Below, piece after piece: positions 9,122-15,921 of a stretch of 64,000 nt of DNA. Source of the stretch: Algoriphagus sp. Y33 (GTDB lineage Bacteria; Bacteroidota; Bacteroidia; Cytophagales; Cyclobacteriaceae); NCBI RefSeq assembly GCF_014838715.1, contig NZ_CP061947.1:2046001-2110000 (forward strand), read 5' to 3'. The notes beneath the pieces are model-generated. The model saw only the letters and a list, made by a program, of their open reading frames with translations, was not told where the DNA came from and made no database searches. Each line of letters begins with the position of its first letter. Position 1 is the stretch's first letter. Both the position numbers and the translations under genes were made by a program.

Positions 9122-10135
9122 ATGAATATACAAGAAAACATCTCCCTCAAGGCATACAATACCTTTGGAATTGCTAAAAATGCACGATTTTTTGTCTCTG
9201 TAAAATCAGTAAATGAGCTAAAAGAAGCACTGGAATGGGCTAAACATCAGAAAATCAATCCATTGATTCTTGGCGGAGGAAGCAATATCCTATTGACTCA
9301 AAACCAAGAAACTTTAGTGATCAAAATTGAAATTCAAGGCATAAATTTAGTTCTGGAAGAAGAAGAGTTTTATTTCGTAGAAGTCGGTGCAGGAGTGAAT
9401 TGGCATCAATTTGTACTTACCTCCATCGCTAATGGTTGGGGTGGAATAGAGAACTTATCCCTAATTCCCGGTACAGTAGGCGCTTCTCCAATGCAGAATA
9501 TCGGTGCTTACGGCGTAGAAATCAAAGATGTATTTTACAGCTTGAAAGCCTTGAATCGAGAGAGCTTAAAAATACGGGAATTCAATGCAGAGGAGTGCCG
9601 GTTTGGTTATAGAGAAAGTGTTTTCAAGCACGAACTCAAGGATAAGTATGTGATTTGTTCCGTGATTTTCAGGCTGTGTAAAGTCCCAAAATTTCATATA
9701 GAATATGGAGCTATTAAGGAAACATTGGAAGCTTCCGGAGTAAAAGAACTCACGCTAAAAGCTATATCAGATGCAGTGATCCAGATCCGTCAATCAAAAC
9801 TTCCCGATCCTAAAAAAATAGGAAATTCAGGTTCATTCTTCAAGAATCCGACTATTCCAGAAGAGCATTTCAAAAATTTAAGAAGCGAGCATGCTTCTAT
9901 TCCAGGCTTTCCAAATACGGAAGGAGTAAAAGTTCCAGCTGCCTGGCTGATCGAGCAATGCGGCTGGAAAGGCAAACGGTTTGGGGAAATTGGCGTGCAT
10001 GCCGATCAGCCTCTTGTTCTGGTAAATTATGGAGACGGAGATGGGAATGAAATCAAGGAATTGGCTGTGAAAATTCAACAGTCGGTCTTCGAGAAATTTG
10101 GTATAGACATTCACCCGGAGGTGAACTTCCTTTAA
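9122..10135 (+). CDS. murB: UDP-N-acetylenolpyruvoylglucosamine reductase
   Basis: A cytoplasmic FAD enzyme that reduces UDP-GlcNAc-enolpyruvate with NADPH to UDP-MurNAc for peptidoglycan. The 337-residue protein is type I (E. coli-like). It has the FAD loop GGGSNIL (51-57), the segment IPGTVGASPMQNIGAYGVE, Tyr163/Arg164 (FGYRESVF), the proton donor Ser238 (NSGSFFKNP) and the C-terminal Glu333 (HPEVNFL). It is monocistronic here, convergent with the dCMP deaminase gene. A MITE-like repeat carrying a strong hairpin begins directly after the stop codon. Confidence 0.96.
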   Translation: MNIQENISLKAYNTFGIAKNARFFVSVKSVNELKEALEWAKHQKINPLILGGGSNILLTQNQETLVIKIEIQGINLVLEEEEFYFVEVGAGVNWHQFVLTSIANGWGGIENLSLIPGTVGASPMQNIGAYGVEIKDVFYSLKALNRESLKIREFNAEECRFGYRESVFKHELKDKYVICSVIFRLCKVPKFHIEYGAIKETLEASGVKELTLKAISDAVIQIRQSKLPDPKKIGNSGSFFKNPTIPEEHFKNLRSEHASIPGFPNTEGVKVPAAWLIEQCGWKGKRFGEIGVHADQPLVLVNYGDGDGNEIKELAVKIQQSVFEKFGIDIHPEVNFL

Positions 10136-10288
10136 TTTCGGATTATGCATTAGGTTTCGAGATAGCCTTTCCCGATTTTAATCGGGAAAGGCTATAATTG
10201 CAAGAAAATCAGGCTTATTTTGAAGCAATTAATGGCTGTAATAACTTGTGTGCCGTGGCGTAGAATTGCTAATGCCTATTTCGGGTTA
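10136..10288. repeat. MITE-like repeat, copy 2 (between convergent murB and deaminase genes)
   Basis: The terminal segments are inverted relative to each other: the left end contains TATGCATTAGG and the right end GCTAATGCCTATTTCGGG. The copy shares AAAATCAGGCT, TTTTGAAGCAATTA and ATAACTTGT...GTGGCG with the copy at 13127. It fills the whole gap between the murB stop codon and the stop codon of the minus-strand gene, whose TAA is the outermost base triplet of the right end. It carries a perfect 15-bp hairpin at 10162-10195. No transposase is encoded. Confidence 0.65.
10162..10195. terminator. Strong 15-bp hairpin, probable bidirectional terminator
   Basis: A perfect inverted repeat (ATAGCCTTTCCCGAT / ATCGGGAAAGGCTAT) with a 4-nt TTTA loop lies inside the repeat between two convergent genes. 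There is no long U-tract on either side, so termination is inferred from stem strength and position. Confidence 0.55.
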
Positions 10289-10768
10289 CACCAATGGGTC
10301 GTTGACTTCTAGCTTTTTCTCGTATTTGTCTACCTGTACACCGAATTTTCTTAAGAAATCAACACCTTCGTCGGAACCTATGCCTTTGTATTCCGCATAT
10401 GAAAATAGATAAATCACCCGTGATATCCCCATGGAGAAAATGATCCTTGAGCAGGCAAGACAGGGAGAAAGCGTTACGAAAAGCGTTGATCCTTCCACTG
10501 AAGTGTTATTTTTCACCGCATAAAGTATTGCGTTTTGCTCAGCATGAAGAGCAAGGGAACAGCTTCCTTTACTATCTCTTGCGCATCCTTTTTCAGGAAA
10601 TTCAACGTCACAATTATGCGTTCCGGCAGGAGGACCGTTATAACCTATGGATATAATACGCGTGTCTTTCGTGAGAACAGCGCCCACATGCTTCTTGATA
10701 CAATGAGAACGTTTGGCCAAATTGACCGCCAGTTCCATAAAAATATCATCAAAATCAGGTCTAATCAT
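10286..10768 (-). CDS. dCMP deaminase family protein (ComEB-like)
   Basis: A zinc nucleotide deaminase of 160 residues, probably converting dCMP to dUMP for thymidylate synthesis. Zinc ligands are His75 in HAEQNAI (with catalytic Glu77) and Cys103 and Cys106 in PCLAC. NGPPAGTHNC near residue 44 is typical of the dCMP deaminase subgroup rather than cytidine or tRNA-adenosine deaminases. The length is normal. It is convergent with murB and alone on its strand. Confidence 0.92.
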   Translation of the reverse strand: MIRPDFDDIFMELAVNLAKRSHCIKKHVGAVLTKDTRIISIGYNGPPAGTHNCDVEFPEKGCARDSKGSCSLALHAEQNAILYAVKNNTSVEGSTLFVTLSPCLACSRIIFSMGISRVIYLFSYAEYKGIGSDEGVDFLRKFGVQVDKYEKKLEVNDPLV

Positions 10769-10907
10769 TTCTTATACTTTCGCCAAAATTAGCATTAGAA
10801 ATCGAAGACAGGTAAGAATACTAAATTTTAGGTATTAGTTTTTCGTTAATAAGGTATAAGTTAACATTCAGATACATTCCCCGTATTGAGAAGAAAAGAT
10901 CATAACA

Positions 10908-11489
10908 ATGAACAACCCACGCAAAAAAATACTGCTATTTACACTTATTCTACTAGTTGGTCTTACCTCTTGCAGCTCCATAGAAATTTTTGAGGAGAAC
11001 AATGAAATCCCCATTAAAAGTCCCTATCAATCATTTGTCATCATCAATCAGGAAGTGGGTATGAGGGGTTTTTCCTCAGAGCTTATAGATCACCAAGTTC
11101 AAATACACTTAAAAGAAGCGCTGCAAGCCCATGGATTGGTTTACGATAAAACCGGTCCTGAATTGGTTATCCGATATACCTCAAATGAAGACCCAAGAAA
11201 AAGGGAAAACTTCCAGAATTACAACCCTTACCCTTTTTGGGGGTACAGAGTATGGGATCCATGGATGTACAACCCCTACTACAACAACCGCAACAATAAT
11301 TCCGGCACCACTCATTATGAGTTAGTTCAGGTGATCGTGGACTTCATAGACCAGAAAGAGGATAAATTACTCATGACTTTGACAGGAGTAACTGAAGTAG
11401 GCAGTCAGAAAACAAAAAGCAAAAAAGTGCTGAAGACCACCGATAAAATCATCGATTACTTCCTATATGAATTAGAGCAAAACCACTGA
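10908..11489 (+). CDS. DUF4136 lipoprotein
   Basis: A 193-residue predicted lipoprotein with a short signal and lipobox ending at Cys22 (VGLTSC). The mature part matches the DUF4136 pattern as I recognise it: Tyr-rich N-terminal strands, then PELVIRYTS, and a C-terminal strand-helix ending in a chain of hydrophobic residues. A low-complexity segment at about 105-130 is rich in Asn, Tyr, Pro and Trp (NPYPFWGYRVWDPW). No function is known for the family. It has no evident operon partner. Confidence 0.8.
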   Translation: MNNPRKKILLFTLILLVGLTSCSSIEIFEENNEIPIKSPYQSFVIINQEVGMRGFSSELIDHQVQIHLKEALQAHGLVYDKTGPELVIRYTSNEDPRKRENFQNYNPYPFWGYRVWDPWMYNPYYNNRNNNSGTTHYELVQVIVDFIDQKEDKLLMTLTGVTEVGSQKTKSKKVLKTTDKIIDYFLYELEQNH

Positions 11490-11610
11490 TCATCACTAGT
11501 GTTTTCCGGTAATTCAGCCATAATCTTTTTACCTGAATTTATATTATAAATTTAGTGGTGAATCTTCCCACAGAAATCTCAACTTTATTCCATCCTTAAT
11601 TGGCAAAATA

Positions 11611-11641
11611 TTTGTTCTGCATGAATTGAATGTTACTTTTG
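11611..11641 (+). promoter_or_regulatory. Bacteroidota promoter of the single-domain response regulator
   Basis: TTTG at 11611-11614 and TACTTTTG at 11634-11641 are separated by 19 bp, an exact match to the Bacteroidota -33/-7 consensus (TTTG, 19-20 bp, TAnnTTTG). Predicted transcription start is near 11648, giving a leader of about 35 nt. The -7 box is embedded in a palindrome, GTTAC-N4-GTAAC (11632-11645), that could be an operator. Confidence 0.75.
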
Positions 11642-11683
11642 TAACGTATAAATTGTATTTCAAACGCAAATTTTTGCTATTTA

Positions 11684-12040
11684 ATGCTTACCATTGTCTT
11701 AATAGATGACGATCCGATCAGTACATTCGTTACTGAAAAGCTAATTTCCAGAAATGTGAAAGAGCCATGCCGGTTTTATAAATATCAAAGTGCAAAGGCA
11801 GCCTTGGAAGAGATTTATTCTATTAAGCCTAATTACCTGTTCTTAGATCTAAATATGCCCGAAATGACGGGTTGGGATTTTCTGGACAATTTTAACCCTG
11901 CTCAAAACGAAGCACAAATCTACATCCTGAGTAGTTCTGTGGACGAAAGGGATATCAGCAAAGCCAGTGGCTACAGTGTTGTGAAAGATTACCTTTCTAA
12001 ACCACTTATCCTGAAGTATATAAAATCTATTTTCAATTAA
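11684..12040 (+). CDS. Single-domain response regulator (receiver only)
   Basis: A 118-residue CheY-like receiver with no output domain. The acidic pocket is Asp8-Asp10 (LIDDDP), the phosphoacceptor is Asp55 (FLDLNMPEMTGWDF), the switch Ser/Thr lies in ILSSSV (about 82-86) and the conserved Lys106 is in LSKPL. No histidine kinase is adjacent, so it probably joins a phosphorelay or acts by protein contact. The gene has its own well-formed promoter. Confidence 0.9.
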   Translation: MLTIVLIDDDPISTFVTEKLISRNVKEPCRFYKYQSAKAALEEIYSIKPNYLFLDLNMPEMTGWDFLDNFNPAQNEAQIYILSSSVDERDISKASGYSVVKDYLSKPLILKYIKSIFN

Positions 12041-12278
12041 TTTTTTACAAGTCCATTCTTTCGTCCGACAATAGGCTTTCACATTTATTTTTATCATCAA
12101 GGTGACGTGTCAACCAGCCTTGTATATCAGAAAGCCGCATTAAATAGAGGCTCAAAACTATTTAAATAAAACTCGCATAAAAAAAGTTGAAAAAAAAATT
12201 ATCCGCAGTATTGTGCTAAATGATTTTTTACTTTAATTCGTATCGTTCAACGATTAAAAAACCCCTATCTAAACTACT

Positions 12279-12458
12279 ATGGAGGATTTTGAAGACAATT
12301 TTGAAGATGACGACAACTTCACTGATGAGGAGGATTTCGGCAATGATTTCGAAGATGAATATGATCTCGATGAAGAAAGTGAGTTTGTCGATGACAACAT
12401 CTTGGATTTTGATGATGATGATGAAGAGGAAGATTTCGATGATGATCAGTTCGATTAA
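12279..12458 (+). CDS. Small hyperacidic protein, 59 residues
   Basis: An open reading frame from ATG 12279 to TAA 12458 encodes 59 residues with 23 Asp, 13 Glu, 9 Phe and no Lys, Arg or His, giving a net charge near -36. Acidic runs are punctuated by Phe (for example EDFEDNFEDDDNF). There is no signal peptide or Cys. The codons use both GAT/GAC and GAA/GAG, which argues for coding rather than a simple GAT repeat. I do not recognise a family. It could be a disordered counter-charge, DNA-mimic or ion-binding protein, but nothing here decides that. Larger frames on other strands over this region are shadows. Confidence 0.65.
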   Translation: MEDFEDNFEDDDNFTDEEDFGNDFEDEYDLDEESEFVDDNILDFDDDDEEEDFDDDQFD

Positions 12459-12467
12459 CCGGATTCC

Positions 12468-12499
12468 TTTGGTTAATTGGAGTTAAGAATTTATCTTCG
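12468..12499 (+). promoter_or_regulatory. Candidate promoter of the 49-residue membrane protein
   Basis: TTTG at 12468-12471, then 20 bp, then TATCTTCG at 12492-12499 (seven of eight positions of TAnnTTTG). It lies between the stop codon of the hyperacidic gene and the next ATG at 12530, suggesting separate transcription. Confidence 0.5.
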
Positions 12500-12529
12500 G
12501 GCAATCTTTAGAATTTCAACAATTTGATC

Positions 12530-12679
12530 ATGATACTACTTGACGTTTTCAGTTCTCCACTTGCCGGAGGTGCACAGACCTTCCTAGTGATTGTATGTAT
12601 ATTAATCGGTCTTGGAGCCGGAATAACTGCAATAGATACCAGAAGCACATTCACCAAGAAGAAAAAAGCTGATCATTAA
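12530..12679 (+). CDS. Small single-pass membrane protein, 49 residues
   Basis: ATG 12530 to TAA 12679 encodes 49 residues. One hydrophobic helix (about 17-35, FLVIVCILIGLGAGITAI) is flanked by a short N terminus and a basic tail (TKKKKADH), which predicts an inner-membrane protein with a cytoplasmic C terminus. The gene sits between a candidate promoter and a strong terminator, which supports it being expressed. I do not recognise a family. Confidence 0.6.
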   Translation: MILLDVFSSPLAGGAQTFLVIVCILIGLGAGITAIDTRSTFTKKKKADH

Positions 12680-12723
12680 TAACTTATATCTTAATTAAAG
12701 AGATTGTCTCTAAATTAGTCAGA

Positions 12724-12755
12724 AAGGCTAGCCGAAAATTGGCTAGCCTTTTTTA
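12724..12755 (+). terminator. Rho-independent terminator
   Basis: A perfect 10-bp stem (AAGGCTAGCC / GGCTAGCCTT) with a 7-nt loop runs into a T tract. It ends the transcript of the two small genes upstream. Confidence 0.9.
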
Positions 12756-12767
12756 TTTTACCCAATT

Positions 12768-12962
12768 TTACCCAAAACATGTATCCCGCCAGCCTCGGAA
12801 CAGTCTATGCATGCAGTGAACACCTGTTCCTGCAGCAGGCTCAATTTCTTTATAGAAGAAAAAGTCCTTTTTTGTTTCAATAACCATATTCTCTAAAGCT
12901 GTTTTTACTTCGTCAAGAAATTCAGGTTTAGCTTTTACAATTGCAGTCAAATTAATTTTCAT
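12768..12962 (-). pseudogene. Truncated antibiotic-biosynthesis-monooxygenase (ABM) fragment
   Basis: The first 31 codons (MKINLTAIVKAKPEFLDEVK and the following helix ENMVIETKK) match the start of the small ABM/quinol-monooxygenase family, normally about 95 residues. The sequence then switches to unrelated residues (DFFFYKEIEPAAGTG...) with no ABM core and a stop after 64 codons. I read this as a gene broken by an insertion or deletion. The neighbouring 13127-13311 repeat makes local rearrangement plausible. A real short protein is possible but less likely. Confidence 0.5.
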
Positions 12963-13126
12963 TATGTAATGGTTAATTGGCCCTGTGTAAAGAAAACGTG
13001 CTTAAGGTGTTCTCTGTATTGTTCGGTATAGTTAGCTATACGTTCCCAGTTTACATTCTTCTCAAGATCGTGAAAGTGTATGCTCTCAATACGGTTCGGA
13101 AGAAACTTAGAGACCAGGCTAAGTTT

Positions 13127-13313
13127 AACCCGGGTTTTGCATTAGGTTTCGTTAAGAGACCATTAATTGTAATAAAATCAGGCTGTTTGGAGACTGAGTC
13201 CGCCGCAGCGGATATGTTGAAGTCGAAAATTGCAACGCAGTGACTGATTTTGAAGCAATTATTGGTCGCAATAACTTGTACGCAGTGGCGTGCTAATGCA
13301 TAATGCGGGTTTA
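13127..13313. repeat. MITE-like repeat, copy 3 (beside glycerate kinase stop)
   Basis: The left end (AACCCGGGTTTTGCATTAGG, 13127-13146) and right end (GCTAATGCATAATGCGGGTT, 13292-13311) are imperfect inverted repeats of each other. Internal blocks AAAATCAGGCT, TTTTGAAGCAATTA and ATAACTTGT...GTGGCG match the copy at 10136. This copy has an extra segment of about 55 bp in the middle and lacks the strong hairpin. As in the other copy, the right end touches the TAA of the adjacent minus-strand gene. The 12963-13126 flank holds no gene that I can support. Confidence 0.65.
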
Positions 13314-14414
13314 AATTTTCGGAGAAAATTCACTTTCCAGTAAATCTAGAAGATTTCTCACGGAATTTGCTTTGTAATTTTTTTGAGAAAAATCCAGATC
13401 GGGCAAAGTAATCGTCTGATCAAACTGTTCAGTCCCTTTTTCCTTCCCTGAGGTAATCAATAGGATCTTTTTCGCATGCTTATGGGCTAATAGCAGCAAT
13501 TCATAGCACGCTTTGCCTTCGGAAGATTGGCTATCATATTTCCCTTCTCCGGTGATTACCAAATCGGCCCACCTCACTTTCTTTTCCAGATCCACCTGAT
13601 CAAAAAAATAAGCTGATCCGAATTTAATCTCCGTCTCGAAAAAAGCAGATAAGCCCAACGCAATTCCACCTGCTGCACCAAATCCGGACCTGTCTTCAAA
13701 AGTACGCTTCTGCCTAAGAAACAACTTTCTAATGACTGTTTCACATATGGCTTCGTAAATCTTAAACTGATTTGGTAAAATCCCTTTTTGCGGACCGAAA
13801 ACGGGAATCGCCCCCCTATCCCCGAAAAAAGTATTTTTCACATCACAAAGACATGAAAATCTAACCTTGGGTATATGCGTAGACTTCTGTACATGACTGA
13901 TTTTAGAAAGATAATCGGGAGCAAAAGGAACCAGTTCACTTCCATTTTCATCAAAAAAAACAACTCCCAAAGCAGCCAGTATTCCGATTCCCAAATCAAC
14001 AGTGGCACTTCCGCCAAGGCCTAATACTATTTCCTCTGCACCAAGATCCACAGCATCTCGAATAAGCAAACCTGTCCCAAAACTAGATGCTACAAAAGGC
14101 ATTAGGGTCTCAGTTCCCAAGTTCGCTATTCCTGAAGCTGCAGAAACATCTATATAGGCCTTTTTGGCATCTCTATCCCATCCATAGGAGCAAGGAATAG
14201 GCCTTCCAAAGGGATCAAGGACCCGCACACACTTTTTTTCCAACCCTAAAATCTCAGCTAGCAACTCACAGGTGCCATCTCCTCCATCAGCAATCGGGAG
14301 GACTTCGGTATTGACTTGAGTAAACTTTTTCCGGATAAATGCCTGAATAATTTCTCCTGATTCACGTGCACTCATAGTGCCCTTGAATGCATTGGGAGAG
14401 ATCAGAATATTCAT
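13311..14414 (-). CDS. Glycerate kinase (GlxK/GarK type)
   Basis: A 367-residue enzyme that phosphorylates D-glycerate with ATP. The N terminus ISPNAFKGTMSARE is the family signature. Further blocks are PIADGGDGTCELL, GLGGSATVDLGIGILAALG and GEGKYDSQSSEGKA, which form the two lobes of the type-1 glycerate kinase fold. Length is normal. It starts 5 bp after the stop codon of the symporter gene on the same strand, so the two form an operon. Whether the product is 2- or 3-phosphoglycerate cannot be told by eye. Confidence 0.93.
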   Translation of the reverse strand: MNILISPNAFKGTMSARESGEIIQAFIRKKFTQVNTEVLPIADGGDGTCELLAEILGLEKKCVRVLDPFGRPIPCSYGWDRDAKKAYIDVSAASGIANLGTETLMPFVASSFGTGLLIRDAVDLGAEEIVLGLGGSATVDLGIGILAALGVVFFDENGSELVPFAPDYLSKISHVQKSTHIPKVRFSCLCDVKNTFFGDRGAIPVFGPQKGILPNQFKIYEAICETVIRKLFLRQKRTFEDRSGFGAAGGIALGLSAFFETEIKFGSAYFFDQVDLEKKVRWADLVITGEGKYDSQSSEGKACYELLLLAHKHAKKILLITSGKEKGTEQFDQTITLPDLDFSQKNYKANSVRNLLDLLESEFSPKI

Positions 14415-14419
14415 AGCAA

Positions 14420-15769
14420 TCAGGTATTTTTCATTCTACGAAAATAATCTTTTGAAGCTGCTCTTACTTTGGGTGCCAAATAGAATGTGGAGATCATCGT
14501 AGGCACAGCCATAATCGCATACATGCCATCTACCAAGCTCACCACCACCTCCAACGAAGCTACAGCACCCGCTACAATTGTAATCAAATAGAAATAATTG
14601 TAATAATCTGCTCTTTTGGCTCCAAACAAATAACCAAAACACTTGTGGCCATAATAAGAATAGGTGAACATCGTGGACAATGCAAAAACAAGTACAGCAA
14701 GCATCAGCAAGTACCTGCCTACATAGGGAAGTGCCATATCAAATGCTGCCAGCGTAAGCCTAACACCGTCCTTTTCTGTCGATTCCCATACGCCTGTAAG
14801 CATGATTACAAGGGCTGTGAGTGTACAAACGATCACAGTGTCTATAAAAGGCCCCAGCATTGCAATCAAACCTTCCCGAATAGGCTCATTGTTTTTGGAA
14901 GCACCATGTACCATGGGAGCGGTTCCAATACCGGCTTCATTAGAGAAGGCTGCTCGTCTCGCACCTACTATAATCACCGTACCAACGGCTCCGCCAGCCA
15001 TAGCTTCCCCTGTAAATGCATCACTTACGATTTTCAACAACATCTCCGGTACATCTCCTAGGTATTTAAATACGATTATAATTACCGTTACGAAGTACAA
15101 TCCGACCATGAAAGGAACCATTTTTGCCGCCACGGCGGCGATTCTCTTTATTCCCCCAAGTATAACAATTGCAACAAGTACCATCATTGTAATGCCTATA
15201 ATCCATCGTGTCTTATCTCCTTCATCCAAACCTGCAGGTTCCAGAATTACCGTTCTTAGTACGGCCGTTAATTGGTTGGCTTGAAAAATCGCCAGCAAGC
15301 CCATGATACCTGCTCCACAAAAAATAATAGACAGAAATTTCCACTTTTTCCCCATCCCCTCTTCAATCACATACATGGGACCTCCCTGTATCTGTCCTTC
15401 AGAATCCTTTCCACGATACATGATGGCTAGACTACAGGTATAAAATTTAGTTGCCATTCCTACAAAAGCCGAAACCCACATCCAAAAAATTGCGCCTGGT
15501 CCACCCATATTAATGGCAATGGCCACACCACTGATATTTCCAAGTCCTACAGTGGCCGCAATAGCTGCGGACAATGCCTGAAAAGAAGTGATCTGGCCAG
15601 GAGCCATGCTGTCATCATATTTCCCCCGAAGCAATCCTACCGCATGACCAATACGACGGAAAGGAACAAATCCTGAATGAAACAACAGAACCATTCCTCC
15701 ACCCATTAATATGATAAGCATTGGGGTTCCCCAAATCCAGTTAGCAAAGGAAATAATGTACTCGCCCAT
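14420..15769 (-). CDS. Sodium:alanine symporter family protein (AGCS)
   Basis: A 449-residue inner-membrane transporter that couples Na+ to uptake of a small amino acid such as alanine or glycine. Family blocks are seen: GLGNISGVAIAINMGGPGAIFWMW (about 76-99) and RRAAFSNEAGIGTAPMVHGA (about 269-288), with about ten or eleven hydrophobic helices. It is the first gene of a two-gene unit with glycerate kinase, which suggests linked use of serine/glycine-derived carbon, though this is inference. Confidence 0.93.
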   Translation of the reverse strand: MGEYIISFANWIWGTPMLIILMGGGMVLLFHSGFVPFRRIGHAVGLLRGKYDDSMAPGQITSFQALSAAIAATVGLGNISGVAIAINMGGPGAIFWMWVSAFVGMATKFYTCSLAIMYRGKDSEGQIQGGPMYVIEEGMGKKWKFLSIIFCGAGIMGLLAIFQANQLTAVLRTVILEPAGLDEGDKTRWIIGITMMVLVAIVILGGIKRIAAVAAKMVPFMVGLYFVTVIIIVFKYLGDVPEMLLKIVSDAFTGEAMAGGAVGTVIIVGARRAAFSNEAGIGTAPMVHGASKNNEPIREGLIAMLGPFIDTVIVCTLTALVIMLTGVWESTEKDGVRLTLAAFDMALPYVGRYLLMLAVLVFALSTMFTYSYYGHKCFGYLFGAKRADYYNYFYLITIVAGAVASLEVVVSLVDGMYAIMAVPTMISTFYLAPKVRAASKDYFRRMKNT

Positions 15770-15880
15770 TAATTGTTTTTTGGTTTAGTGATCACACTGC
15801 TCAATGTATCATTTTAAATTAAGAACCATATTAGGCTCATTTTAATCAATTTCAAAGAATATTGTGCTTCAAACAATAAA

Positions 15881-15906
15881 AAACCCGACTTCCGCCGGGT
15901 CTTTTT
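15881..15906 (-). terminator. Terminator of the GH20 gene
   Basis: Read on the minus strand, an ACCCG / CGGGT stem with an 8-nt loop is followed by six T. It lies about 15 bp past the hexosaminidase stop codon. The mirror image also has a T run on the plus strand. Confidence 0.75.
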
Positions 15907-15921
15907 ATCCTTCAGCATGCT

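Noticed and set aside
12220..12504. Met/Lys/Ile-rich and His/Asn-rich frames over the hyperacidic gene
   Set aside because: They are the other-frame translations of the GAT/GAA-rich coding sequence of the 59-residue protein.
12977..13243. 88-codon plus-strand frame
   Set aside because: Half of it is MITE-like repeat and the rest has no recognisable features.
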